Positions 10,937 to 18,773 of a DNA stretch of 64,000 nucleotides are shown one piece after another. The notes under the pieces are model-generated. The model made no database searches. It was not told where the DNA came from and saw only the letters and a list, made by a program, of their open reading frames with translations. Made by a program: the position numbers and the translations under genes. The number at the start of each line of letters is the position of its first letter. The first letter of the stretch is position 1. This stretch comes from Bacteroidota bacterium (GTDB taxonomy: Bacteria; Bacteroidota; Bacteroidia; 2-12-FULL-35-15): NCBI GenBank assembly GCA_025963715.1, contig JAOQAG010000026.1:144327-208326 (forward strand), read 5' to 3'.

Positions 10937-10944
10937 TATATTTG
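10937..10944 (+). promoter_or_regulatory. Candidate -7 element TATATTTG
   Basis: An exact TAnnTTTG match about 87 bp upstream of the propeller gene at 11031; no clear TTG lies 19-21 bp upstream. Confidence 0.35.
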
Positions 10945-11030
10945 GTAAAAGGGATTTTTCTGCAAAAATAATTTTGGTATGCGCCGAAAATAAGAATGCG
11001 ATCAGGTAATAATTAAAAATACAGGACACC

Positions 11031-12710
11031 ATGAAATCATTATTGATCAAAAAAGCTATTTTATTTTTCTGTTTTATAGTGTTTGCATTTGCGACAAACG
11101 CACAGCGCGTTACGCCGCTTGTACCCGGAATCACTATTGATTCGGTGTTGCACGCAAAACCCAATGCTTCTAAAATGGCATGGGATGCTGTAAGCGGGCA
11201 TTTATTTTATACAACTTCCGACGGCAATATTTATGAAGTATATATCCCCGCATCCGGCCCGGCAACAGACTCGTTGCGGTATACCGTTGCGGATCACAGC
11301 ATCAGCTTTTTACAGGGTTTGTACTTCCGCGACAGCGTGATGTATATCTGCGGTAACATCTGGTCGGCTACCACCACAGTTGGGAAAGTACTGAAAGCAA
11401 CGTTGCAGCCAAACGGTACAAGGACATGGGCCAGCATTATGACCACGGTTCCTTATCCTGATGCCGACGTTAATGGCGATCATGGCTTTGCTGGTGTGAA
11501 TGTGGATCCTGCCGGAAATTACATTTACGTTTCCAGCGGTGCACGTACACACTTAGGAGAGATCCGCACCAACGGCGGCGCCTGGCCCGGCTGCAGGGAA
11601 GTGCCTTTGACGACACGTATTTATAGATTTCCGATCAATACAACAGGGTTGGTACTTGCAAATGATTCAACAACGGTGGATAACAGCGGATATGTTTTTG
11701 CATGGGGAACCCGCAATTCGTATGATATGGCATGGGATGCCAATGATAATTTATTTGCGATCGATAATTCGGGTGAGCGCGATGATCCCGAAGAATTAAA
11801 TTGGTTAAGACAGGGAAAACATTACGGCTTTCCATGGAACATGGGCGGTAATTACAATCCGCTGATGGTGTCGCCGTATGATGTAAACCAGGATCTGCTT
11901 GTAAATCACCAGAGCAGCGGCTACATGGCAGGTTGGTTTGCGGATGATCCTACATTTCCTGCTGTTCCGGCCGGAATTACATTTACTGATCCGGTTCGCA
12001 ACTACGGCGTGGATGCTGATTTTTACAGGGATCCGGTAACGGGCAAAGTAAAAAATGCGAGCGATGAGGGCACGTACATTACTTCTTTTACACCGCACCG
12101 TTCGCCGCTTGGGTTGGTGATCGATAAGGATAGCATACTGGGAGGCGCTTTCAGAGGTGATGCATTTTTAGTGAGCTTTATGCCCGGCGGCGACAGTACA
12201 GGCTACACGCCATTATCGCCATGGGGAACCGCCTGCCCGTTTGTAGATCCAACACGCGACCTGTTGCAAATGAAACTGACTTACAATGCCGGTATTGATA
12301 ATTATACGATGACAACGAAAAGGATCGTGGATGGATTTTATCTAACGGTTGATGCCGAACTGGTAAGCAACACGATGTACGTGATCGAGAATGGTGGAAA
12401 TATCTGGAAAGTAAATTTACCGCTATACACGGGTATTCCCGAGCTGCAGAAAAAAATGGACGTGCTGGTATATCCGAATCCGGCGCAAAATATGGTGGCA
12501 TTTGAATTTGAAACACCAGCCGCCGCCGCTGTAAAAATCAGCATTAGCGATGTACAGGGAAGAACAGTGAGCATCCTGTATGAAAAAGAAACAGGGGCAG
12601 GACAGCAAAAAATAATAACAGACATCAGCAGCCTGCAAGCCGGTATTTATTTTTATACCATAACGGTAAATAATAATTCCAGCGTTGGAAAAATAGTTAA
12701 GATCCGTTGA
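11031..12710 (+). CDS. Secreted glucose/sorbosone-dehydrogenase-like beta-propeller with T9SS sorting domain
   Basis: The protein is 559 aa. A signal peptide (cleavage after TNAQ, about residue 24) is followed by a six-bladed propeller typical of the glucose/sorbosone dehydrogenase (PQQ sugar dehydrogenase-like) superfamily. The most telling stretch is AWDANDNLFAIDNSGERDDP followed by EELN, then G.HYGFPW, matching the conserved 'D.....PEELN...G.nYGWP' region. The last about 80 residues (VYPNPAQNM ... GIYFYTITV ... GKIVKIR) are a type A T9SS C-terminal sorting domain, so the protein should cross the outer membrane and be released or anchored. The substrate is unknown; enzymatic activity is not certain because many secreted members are uncharacterised. 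It probably heads the cluster through 14009. Confidence 0.85.
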   Translation: MKSLLIKKAILFFCFIVFAFATNAQRVTPLVPGITIDSVLHAKPNASKMAWDAVSGHLFYTTSDGNIYEVYIPASGPATDSLRYTVADHSISFLQGLYFRDSVMYICGNIWSATTTVGKVLKATLQPNGTRTWASIMTTVPYPDADVNGDHGFAGVNVDPAGNYIYVSSGARTHLGEIRTNGGAWPGCREVPLTTRIYRFPINTTGLVLANDSTTVDNSGYVFAWGTRNSYDMAWDANDNLFAIDNSGERDDPEELNWLRQGKHYGFPWNMGGNYNPLMVSPYDVNQDLLVNHQSSGYMAGWFADDPTFPAVPAGITFTDPVRNYGVDADFYRDPVTGKVKNASDEGTYITSFTPHRSPLGLVIDKDSILGGAFRGDAFLVSFMPGGDSTGYTPLSPWGTACPFVDPTRDLLQMKLTYNAGIDNYTMTTKRIVDGFYLTVDAELVSNTMYVIENGGNIWKVNLPLYTGIPELQKKMDVLVYPNPAQNMVAFEFETPAAAAVKISISDVQGRTVSILYEKETGAGQQKIITDISSLQAGIYFYTITVNNNSSVGKIVKIR

Positions 12711-12720
12711 TATTAATTGT

Positions 12721-12867
12721 ATGCAAATTACTACTGACAAACAAACTTACGAAGGCGAGATTGCCGCGTATTGGTTTGATAACGGAATTTCACTTTCAAA
12801 AATTCTGCGACGCACAGTAGCAAGCAATAGCACCGATCAAAAAATTAATCGTTTTACAGAAGAATAA
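12721..12867 (+). CDS. 48-aa ORF, possible truncated small Bacteroidota domain
   Basis: ATG at 12721 is 10 bp after the previous stop and the ORF ends 4 bp before the next ATG, so it fits neatly in the run. It encodes 48 aa starting MQITTDKQTYEGEIAAYWFD. That beginning resembles, from memory, the N-terminus of about 120-aa Bacteroidota proteins of the DUF7793 type (K-T-D-K..Y....A.FWFD.DGI), which are STAS-like. If so, most of the domain is missing and this is a remnant. I cannot exclude a chance ORF. There is no signal peptide or membrane helix. Confidence 0.4.
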   Translation: MQITTDKQTYEGEIAAYWFDNGISLSKILRRTVASNSTDQKINRFTEE

Positions 12868-12871
12868 AAAC

Positions 12872-13870
12872 ATGAAAAAACACAAACAATTATTTTTCAC
12901 ATTCAGCTTATTGCTGTTAGTATGTATTCAAACCGTTTACGGACAAAATTTAAAAGAGCTGAAACTGGATAATAAATTATCGGTGCTTAATGATAAAGCG
13001 TTTTTTAATTTTCCTGCAGCAGCAGTAAACAGTGCCAGAGCAGCGGATATTATGTCGGCGGATTACAACAAAAACCTGGAAACAAGAATTGTTTTAGATG
13101 AAGACAAAATGAAGCTTGTGTTTTTTGCACAGGAATTGTTTTTGATCGGCGATAAAAATTTATTCGATGATGTTTCCAAAGAGGAAAGCAAATTAAATTT
13201 TCAGAAAAAATTATTGAGCGACAAAGATCAATTGCTTTCCATATTGTGCACTCCAACTGTTTTTGACACTGCCGCTGATGCTATCCTGATCAATCGCCTG
13301 ATCGTTAAAACACAGGATAATACGGTTTTCCAGATCGATGCATACATTAATCCCGAAGGATTTAAGTTAAAAAATGATTTTACAGATCTGTCCAAACGGG
13401 TGTTTGAAACACTTTCTAAAGGAACCAGAATTATTGATAAAAGCGCAAGAGAAGAATCTCAGAAGATCCTGGGGACTAAAAAAGATTTCAAATTTTCTTT
13501 ACCTGAAAACTATTTTATAACTGTGGATCAGAAATATGATTTCCAGGTTTTTCATGTACATAAATATCGTGCATATAATGATACAGGGTTTGTAAGCATT
13601 ACCATTTATGTGGGAAATCATCCTTCCTATTTTTATAAAGAGTATGACATTGATATTAATACGGCAAAAAAAGTCACAGGCAAATTTTTAAATGAAAATG
13701 TGGATTGGCTGAATTTTTATTATGCCGAGGAAAATCTTTATATAAGAGAGCAGCAGATCCCGAAAGACAACCTGGAAAAGGGCTTGATACTGCATGTTGC
13801 GATGCTCAGCAATATAGAAACTTCCATCGCAGACTTGTCAAAAATTGTAGAAGCAATTAAAGTAAAATAA
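12872..13870 (+). CDS. Exported hypothetical protein, 332 aa
   Basis: I do not recognise the family. A clear signal peptide is present (MKKHKQLFFTFSLLLLVCIQ, cleavage probably after YGQ at residue 25), so the product is exported to the periplasm or envelope. The mature part is mixed alpha/beta, rich in Lys and Asp, without cysteines suited to lipidation and without a C-terminal sorting domain. It starts 4 bp after the 48-aa ORF and is followed 7 bp later by a 43-aa membrane ORF, suggesting a single transcript. Possible roles are an envelope-stress or substrate-binding protein; nothing in the sequence decides this. Confidence 0.8.
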   Translation: MKKHKQLFFTFSLLLLVCIQTVYGQNLKELKLDNKLSVLNDKAFFNFPAAAVNSARAADIMSADYNKNLETRIVLDEDKMKLVFFAQELFLIGDKNLFDDVSKEESKLNFQKKLLSDKDQLLSILCTPTVFDTAADAILINRLIVKTQDNTVFQIDAYINPEGFKLKNDFTDLSKRVFETLSKGTRIIDKSAREESQKILGTKKDFKFSLPENYFITVDQKYDFQVFHVHKYRAYNDTGFVSITIYVGNHPSYFYKEYDIDINTAKKVTGKFLNENVDWLNFYYAEENLYIREQQIPKDNLEKGLILHVAMLSNIETSIADLSKIVEAIKVK

Positions 13871-13877
13871 CAAAACA

Positions 13878-14009
13878 ATGATCATCCTTGGTTGGATCCC
13901 GCTTATTATTTTTTATGTTTTTTGGCTGAAACGCAAAAAGCCGCACCGGCGTACAATCGTTTATGAATTCCTGTTGAGCAAATTTTCCATAACTGTAAAA
14001 CGCTGGTAG
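13878..14009 (+). CDS. 43-aa single-pass membrane miniprotein (putative)
   Basis: ATG at 13878 lies 7 bp after the upstream stop. The 43-aa product starts MIILGWIPLIIFYVFWLKRK: one hydrophobic helix of about 15 residues followed by a strongly basic tail (KRKKPHRRT), the form of a small inner-membrane protein with its C-terminus in the cytoplasm. It ends 10 bp before the convergent sigma-54 regulator. Coding status rests on position, start codon and composition only. Confidence 0.45.
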   Translation: MIILGWIPLIIFYVFWLKRKKPHRRTIVYEFLLSKFSITVKRW

Positions 14010-14019
14010 AGCTGCGGTT

Positions 14020-15354
14020 TTAATTGTGCTCGATATTGTACTTTGCCAGTTTAAGGTATAATGTTTTGCGGTCGATGTTTAATTTAATTGCCGCTTTTGA
14101 TTTGTTGTATTTTACTTCCTGCAACACTTTAATGATCAGTTCCCGTTCGTTCAATTCGTTCATCGCCTTCAGGTCGGAATCGGGCCGCCGGGGTTGTTGT
14201 GTAAGAGTTTCCACCATTTCCAGCGGCAGGACTTGTTTGGTAATCGCACCGTTTTTTGTTAGCAATACTGCCCGTTTCATCACATTGCGCAGTTCCCTGA
14301 GATTTCCCGGCCAATCGTATTTTTTAAAAACAGCTACCACATCCGGTGCAATTTCCGTTATGTTTTTATTCAGCTCACGATTAGCAATTGCAATAAAATG
14401 ATTGATGAATGTTTCCAGATCGGCTTCCCTGTTGCGCAATGCCGGAACTTTTATTTTAAACTCATTCAGCCGGTGATATAGATCTTCACGGAAAGTTCCG
14501 TTTTTCACACTTGCCTGCAGATCATCATTGGTAGCGGTGATGATACGCACATCCACCTTTTGTTGTTTTACGCTACCCAGCGGCTGGATCACGCGCTCCT
14601 GTATAGCGCGTAATAATTTCACCTGTATACCGTAACTTAAATTACCCACTTCATCCAAAAAAAGCGTTCCGCCATTGGCAGCTTCAAATTGTCCTTTCTT
14701 ATCCTGCAATGCCCCTGTAAATGCACCTTTTACATGCCCGAATAATTCACTTGATGCCAGCTCATTTGATAAAGCGCCGCAATCAATGGCAATGAAAGGT
14801 GCTTTGGATCGCTTGCTCAGATGGTGGATCGTGCGCGCCACATGCTCCTTCCCGGTTCCGCTCTCGCCTTGTATGATCACCGAAATTTCGGTCGGTGCGA
14901 TCAGATTAATGAATTCATTCAGCTGTTGCGACAAACCGCTATTGCCTTTCACAAACGTATTGGTTTCTTTTACAGATGTACGTACCGGCGTTTCTTTTTT
15001 TAATAATCCTTCGGCAATGATCATCAGCAGCTGATCGGGATTTACCGGTTTGGTAATGTAATCCTGTGCACCCAAACGAATGGCTTTTACTGCCGTTTTC
15101 AGGTCATTAAAGCTGGTCATGATGATCACGGGGCATTGTAAATTCCGTTCGCGCACCGCAGCAAGCACTTCCAATCCGTTGCCATCCGGTAAATTATAAT
15201 CCAGTAAAACAAAATCATACGGCTCCTGTTCTATTGCCCTGACTCCCTCTCTAACACTGCTTTTTACATCCAGTGTGTATCCATTCTTTATTAAAAAATG
15301 GGTGATCAGCTGAATAAACATTAAATCGTCCTCTACCAGTAAAATATGCGCCAT
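14020..15354 (-). CDS. Sigma-54-dependent response regulator (NtrC family)
   Basis: The protein is 444 aa from ATG at 15354 (MAHILLVEDD); a longer in-frame start at 15417 would add an unlikely tail. The receiver domain (2-120) has acidic pair EDD and phospho-acceptor Asp in FVLLDYNLPDGNG. The AAA+ domain (about 145-370) has Walker A GESGTGKE, the sigma-54 contact loop GAFTGA and Walker B GGTLFLDEVG. The C-terminal Fis-type HTH includes KAAIKLNIDRKTLYLKLAKY. Its role is to activate sigma-54 promoters after phosphorylation. No cognate histidine kinase is adjacent, so it is an orphan here. A candidate sigma-54 promoter lies upstream of the neighbouring PepSY-like gene. Confidence 0.95.
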   Translation of the reverse strand: MAHILLVEDDLMFIQLITHFLIKNGYTLDVKSSVREGVRAIEQEPYDFVLLDYNLPDGNGLEVLAAVRERNLQCPVIIMTSFNDLKTAVKAIRLGAQDYITKPVNPDQLLMIIAEGLLKKETPVRTSVKETNTFVKGNSGLSQQLNEFINLIAPTEISVIIQGESGTGKEHVARTIHHLSKRSKAPFIAIDCGALSNELASSELFGHVKGAFTGALQDKKGQFEAANGGTLFLDEVGNLSYGIQVKLLRAIQERVIQPLGSVKQQKVDVRIITATNDDLQASVKNGTFREDLYHRLNEFKIKVPALRNREADLETFINHFIAIANRELNKNITEIAPDVVAVFKKYDWPGNLRELRNVMKRAVLLTKNGAITKQVLPLEMVETLTQQPRRPDSDLKAMNELNERELIIKVLQEVKYNKSKAAIKLNIDRKTLYLKLAKYNIEHN

Positions 15355-15384
15355 TATTTTTTTGCTTTTGATAAAAATAAAAAT

Positions 15385-15410
15385 AAAAGCCGGAATTCTT
15401 TCCGGCTTTT
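15385..15410 (-). terminator. Terminator after the PepSY-like gene
   Basis: AAAAGCCGGAA / TTCCGGCTTTT stem with a short loop, immediately downstream of the stop at 15445 in minus-strand sense, ending in a T run on that strand. Confidence 0.75.
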
Positions 15411-15444
15411 GAAACAAAAAACTACACTAAACAGGAGGTGTGCA

Positions 15445-15747
15445 TTACTCCAGGATAGTTCCTTCTTTATCAAATTTGATCATTTTGGTCTCTTTGTCTT
15501 TCATAAGAGAAACTTCATAATAATCTACTTTTGATTTTACCATGTTTGCTGATGATACGGTCCAGCCTTTATACGCATCTGTGCTAAGCGTTTTTTGGAT
15601 TGCTGCAGGTAATTCTTCCGGTTTTACAGATGTTTTTGCATCTTGTTGTGTAGAAGCTACAGCTTGTGTTTTAGCATCAGTTTGTGCGAATGTGGTTACA
15701 GAAGCAAGTGTCATAAGGCTGAATGCCAGGATGGATAATTTTTTCAT
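15445..15747 (-). CDS. Exported PepSY-like small protein
   Basis: The protein is 100 aa. Signal peptide MKKLSILAFSLMTLASVTTF-AQ is followed by a Thr/Gln/Ala-rich linker. A compact domain then matches the PepSY-like (BLIP-fold) pattern: ELPAAIQKTL, then YKGWTVSSANMV, then VDYYEVSLMKDKETKMIKFD and a closing EGTILE. Such proteins are periplasmic in Bacteroidota and of unknown function, often single-domain. It is divergent from the transposase across about 360 bp and has its own terminator. Upstream lies a TGGCACG-N4-TCGT element resembling a sigma-54 promoter, suggesting control by the adjacent regulator at 14020. Confidence 0.75.
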   Translation of the reverse strand: MKKLSILAFSLMTLASVTTFAQTDAKTQAVASTQQDAKTSVKPEELPAAIQKTLSTDAYKGWTVSSANMVKSKVDYYEVSLMKDKETKMIKFDKEGTILE

Positions 15748-16106
15748 TGTATTGAAACGGTTTAAGTTTATAAATAATTTTCAGCCTTGTATAAACGAAG
15801 TACGTGCCACAAGCGTAATTATCTATTAAATCTCTTTATCAGATGATGTTTCCGGCAGTTTTGAATTTCCGGAACAAACGGAAAGTTGTAGAAAAAGTCA
15901 ACACTTTGTGGCTGAAAACGATGATTTTGCTCAACACAGCCGTAGTGGAAGTTAGCTGCACAGCCGCGAATGCTGTATTCGTTCTGCAGGCGCGAGACAA
16001 AGCGCCGACACCAAATACTCAGGCCGGTATCGTCAACTAATTCAATACAGCTTAATAAATGCTCCGACTGTTATATGTCGCATATTTGCCGCCATAAACT
16101 ATTTAT
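15748..16106. other. Intergenic region between PepSY-like gene and RAYT
   Basis: This 359-bp stretch has no convincing gene; a 65-codon ORF at 15843-16040 lacks any protein-like features. It holds the candidate sigma-54 element at 15795-15809. It also holds a partial REP-like sequence near 15984-16010 (GCAGGCGCGAG, the first bases of the REP arm found downstream of the transposase, followed by a hairpin GGCGC/GCGCC). Confidence 0.5.
15795..15809 (-). promoter_or_regulatory. Candidate sigma-54 promoter (TGGCACG-N4-TCGT)
   Basis: On the minus strand the -24 half is a perfect TGGCACG; the -12 half reads TCGT where TTGC is expected. The spacing is correct. It would start transcription about 35 bp before the PepSY-like start at 15747. 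The second half is imperfect, so this is a weak call supported by the adjacent sigma-54 activator gene. Confidence 0.35.
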
Positions 16107-16637
16107 ATGTCTGACAAATACAAAACAGAAGTTGGGAAATTATATTATGTAACACTCACAATTGTTGGGTGGATGGATGTTTTTACCAGGAAAGAATATG
16201 TTTATAATTTGATGAAGAATATAAAATATTGCCAGGAAAATAAAGGGCTGGAAGTATACGCCTATGTTATTATGAGCAATCATGTTCACATGGTTGCAAG
16301 ATCCAGTGAACAGCCATTAAATTTTTTGCTGGGTAATTTTAAAAGTTATACTTCAAAACAATTAATTACACAAATCGAATCAAATTCACAAGAAAGCCGG
16401 AAGGACTGGCTAATCCATATGTTTAAATTTTATGGAAGAGGAAATAGTCAAAATGAAGAAGTGCAATTTTGGCAAAACGGAAATCATCCGATTGAATTAA
16501 GAAGTTGGGAAGTAATAAAACAGAAAATAAATTATTTACACAATAATCCTGTAAAGCAAGGGATTGTGGCAAATCCACAAGATTATATTTACAGTAGTGC
16601 TTATGAATTCAGTGAAATAAAAGTGTTGGATTTGTAA
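16107..16637 (+). CDS. REP-associated tyrosine transposase (RAYT, TnpA_REP/Y1_Tnp)
   Basis: The protein is 176 aa, full length for the family. The Y1 transposase fold is shown by KLYYVTLTIVGWMDVFTRKE, the HUH motif in YVIMSNHVHMVA (His-Val-His) and the C-terminal KINYLHNNPVKQGIV-Y.YSSAYE block. The catalytic tyrosine is probably in the helix around EVIKQKINYLHNN. RAYTs are single-copy IS200/IS605 relatives that bind and cut REP sequences. Directly downstream (16644) is a large palindromic REPIN, and a second copy lies at 28895. There is no partner tnpB, so this is a domesticated RAYT rather than a mobile IS. Its base composition is AT-rich. Confidence 0.9.
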   Translation: MSDKYKTEVGKLYYVTLTIVGWMDVFTRKEYVYNLMKNIKYCQENKGLEVYAYVIMSNHVHMVARSSEQPLNFLLGNFKSYTSKQLITQIESNSQESRKDWLIHMFKFYGRGNSQNEEVQFWQNGNHPIELRSWEVIKQKINYLHNNPVKQGIVANPQDYIYSSAYEFSEIKVLDL

Positions 16638-16643
16638 TATCAC

Positions 16644-16762
16644 GCAGGCGCGAGTGTCCCACTCGTGCCATTCTATTTTATGGCATCTTGCCATTGTAAC
16701 GGTTATTAAATAAGGGCGGGACGCCCTTGAATAGTCGGCACGAGTGGGACACTCGCGCCTGC
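16644..16762. repeat. REPIN (two inverted REPs with two inner hairpins) beside the RAYT
   Basis: Perfect 26-bp inverted arms at 16644-16669 and 16737-16762. Each arm is itself a hairpin with stem CGAGTG/CACTCG and loop TCC. Between them lie two further hairpins: ATGGCA-TCT-TGCCAT (16680-16694) and AAGGGC-GGGAC-GCCCTT (16712-16728). The folded strand is a multi-branched, clover-like structure. It begins 6 bp after the transposase stop, and rhlE ends 44 bp further on. A related copy occurs at 28895-29009. Confidence 0.9.
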
Positions 16763-16806
16763 AACAAAAAAGCAGATCATACGATCTGCTTTTTCGTTTT
16801 ATCTGC

Positions 16807-18060
16807 TTATGGCCTCGAATTATGCGGCTTTGAGCTATGTGGTTTGGAATTTCTCCGGAAAGGTTTTTTCTTTCCTCCGACCGGAAAAGGTCTTTTTACT
16901 TTCAGTTCCGGGTTATAGGTTGGGCCTTGTCCCAAATGCTCCGGTAAAGGCAGTTTGTTTACTTCCGCCCCGATCAATGATTCGATCTGGAAAAATTTTT
17001 GCTGGTCAAATTCATTGATGAATGTAAGCGCCACGCCAGTAGAAGCCGCACGCGCCGTACGGCCAATGCGGTGAATGTAATCTTCTGCATCACCCGGAAC
17101 ATCGTAATTGATCACCAATCCAATGTCTTCAATATCGATCCCGCGGGAAAGAATATCCGTTGCAACCAGGATCTGCGTTTGTTTACTTCTGAAATTCCGC
17201 AATACCTCTTCCCGCTCATTTTGCTCCAGGTCCGAGTGGATCGCCTTTGCTTTGATCCCTGCTTTTTGCAGATCGCGATCCAGCTCTTTTACTTTTTGTT
17301 TGGTTGATAAAAAGATGATCACACTGCTCAGCTCCTTTTCTTTTCCTTCCAACAATGCCTTGATCAGGTTGTTTTTCTGAGTATCATACACCAGGTAAGC
17401 GCCTTGTACAACACCCGCTGCCGGTTTGGAGATCGCAATGTTGATCTGCTCCGGGTTGTTCAGCAGTTTGGTGGCCAGTGTCCTGATCTTTGGCGGCATG
17501 GTGGCCGAAAACATCAGTGTTTGGCGCTTTTTCGGAAGGTAGGTCGTGATCTTTAAAATATCATCCACAAATCCCATATCCAGCATACGGTCGGCTTCAT
17601 CCAGGATCAAATGTTCCAGGTCATCCAGCTTTACATAACCCATGTTCAAATGCGCCATGAAACGGCCCGGTGTAGCAATGATCACGTTGGCACCTTGTGT
17701 GAGCGCGCGTTTTTCGGTTTCAAATACACTGCCATCACTACCACCGTAAATAGCGATAGAGCTCACGGAAGTAAAATAGGAAAAACCCTGCAATGCCTGG
17801 TCGATCTGCAAAGCCAGCTCACGTGTAGGCACAATGATAAGCGTATTGGTGCTATGAGTATCTTTTTTTGCCAGTTTGTTGAGGATCGGCAACACAAACG
17901 CCGCTGTTTTACCTGTTCCTGTTTGTGCACAGGCAATCAAATCTTTGTTCTCTAATATGATCGGGATAGCTTGTTCCTGTATTGGAGTTGGGGTTTCAAA
18001 CCCCATTGCGTCAAGCCCTTCTTGCAGGCTTGGCTCAAAATTAAAATCGTTGAATTTCAA
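16807..18060 (-). CDS. rhlE: DEAD-box ATP-dependent RNA helicase, RhlE type
   Basis: The protein is 417 aa. All helicase motifs are present: Q motif with FNFEPSLQEGLDAMGFETPT, motif I AQTGTGKT, Ia PTRELALQ, II DEAD, III SAT, IV-V region ILVATDILSRGID and VI HRIGRTARA. A basic tail (KRPFPVGGKKKPFRRNSKPH) follows, typical of RhlE proteins that aid ribosome assembly and RNA turnover. It is a single gene, with its 3' end facing the REPIN. The assignment to RhlE rather than another DEAD subfamily rests on the short length and the tail. Confidence 0.93.
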   Translation of the reverse strand: MKFNDFNFEPSLQEGLDAMGFETPTPIQEQAIPIILENKDLIACAQTGTGKTAAFVLPILNKLAKKDTHSTNTLIIVPTRELALQIDQALQGFSYFTSVSSIAIYGGSDGSVFETEKRALTQGANVIIATPGRFMAHLNMGYVKLDDLEHLILDEADRMLDMGFVDDILKITTYLPKKRQTLMFSATMPPKIRTLATKLLNNPEQINIAISKPAAGVVQGAYLVYDTQKNNLIKALLEGKEKELSSVIIFLSTKQKVKELDRDLQKAGIKAKAIHSDLEQNEREEVLRNFRSKQTQILVATDILSRGIDIEDIGLVINYDVPGDAEDYIHRIGRTARAASTGVALTFINEFDQQKFFQIESLIGAEVNKLPLPEHLGQGPTYNPELKVKRPFPVGGKKKPFRRNSKPHSSKPHNSRP

Positions 18061-18214
18061 ATCGTTCTTATTTATTAATATTTCTACGAAGATAAGCCAT
18101 ATTTTTTATTAACGTAAACTTTACATCATTTAACACAAGGATGATACAAGCGTAATTGTTTGGTCACGCGTTTTTCCGCTGCTCTTTTTAATTTTAGAGT
18201 ATCAATATTCAGAA

Positions 18215-18538
18215 ATGAAAAACATTTTTTTTACACTCCTCATTATTTGCGTTACAAGTATTGCGTTTGCCGGAAATGGCAATAGCAGCAATGAAAAGAA
18301 CGCTACTAAACTGATCAGCGGAAAAATAATCGACAAAACAAGCGGAGAAGAAATTGCAGGTGCAGAGATCCTTATCGGCGATCAAAAGATCTATTCCGAC
18401 CTCAACGGCAATTTCAGCATTTCCATCCCAATGGTCAAACAAACCGCTATTGTTAAGTTTATATCATACAACGATACCGAAGTGGCCATCGACCCCATTT
18501 CATACGCACCGGTGATCATCGAATTATCCGGAAAATAA
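18215..18538 (+). CDS. Exported small protein with carboxypeptidase-regulatory-like domain
   Basis: The protein is 107 aa. The signal peptide ends near AFA-GN (residue 19), followed by one CarboxypepD_reg-like beta-sandwich: ISGKIIDKTSGEEIAGAEIL, then SDLNGNFSISIP and VKFISYNDTEVAI. In Bacteroidota this domain usually heads TonB receptors; here it stands alone, so it may be a stand-alone adaptor or a periplasmic protein. A single gene with its own terminator at 18557. Confidence 0.8.
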   Translation: MKNIFFTLLIICVTSIAFAGNGNSSNEKNATKLISGKIIDKTSGEEIAGAEILIGDQKIYSDLNGNFSISIPMVKQTAIVKFISYNDTEVAIDPISYAPVIIELSGK

Positions 18539-18556
18539 ACCAGCATTCTTTATTTT

Positions 18557-18594
18557 AAAAAGCCTTTGACAGCAAGTTTGTCAGGGGCTTTTTT
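18557..18594 (+). terminator. Terminator after the 107-aa exported protein
   Basis: AAAAAGCC-TT-TGACA / TGTCA-GG-GGCTTTTTT hairpin with T tract, 19 bp after the stop codon. Confidence 0.75.
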
Positions 18595-18773
18595 ATTTCC
18601 GATCTGCAAACTTTACAGAAAAACGCATGTTAATTTTACATTAACTTAACATTAGAAAATATTTATGCGGGTGTAACATAAATCTTAAAACATTTCTTTT
18701 TTACTTTACGTAGAATTAGATGTTGGAAAGAATTGGTTTTTAGAATGTATACAAACAATTAAAACGTACTGTT

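Noticed and set aside
15355-15417. Longer start for the sigma-54 regulator at 15417
   Set aside because: The extra N-terminus lies over a terminator hairpin (15385-15410), and receiver domains start at MAHILLVEDD.
15843-16040. 65-codon ORF between the PepSY-like gene and the RAYT
   Set aside because: No signal peptide or recognisable domain, and it overlaps the partial REP-like sequence. Treated as chance.
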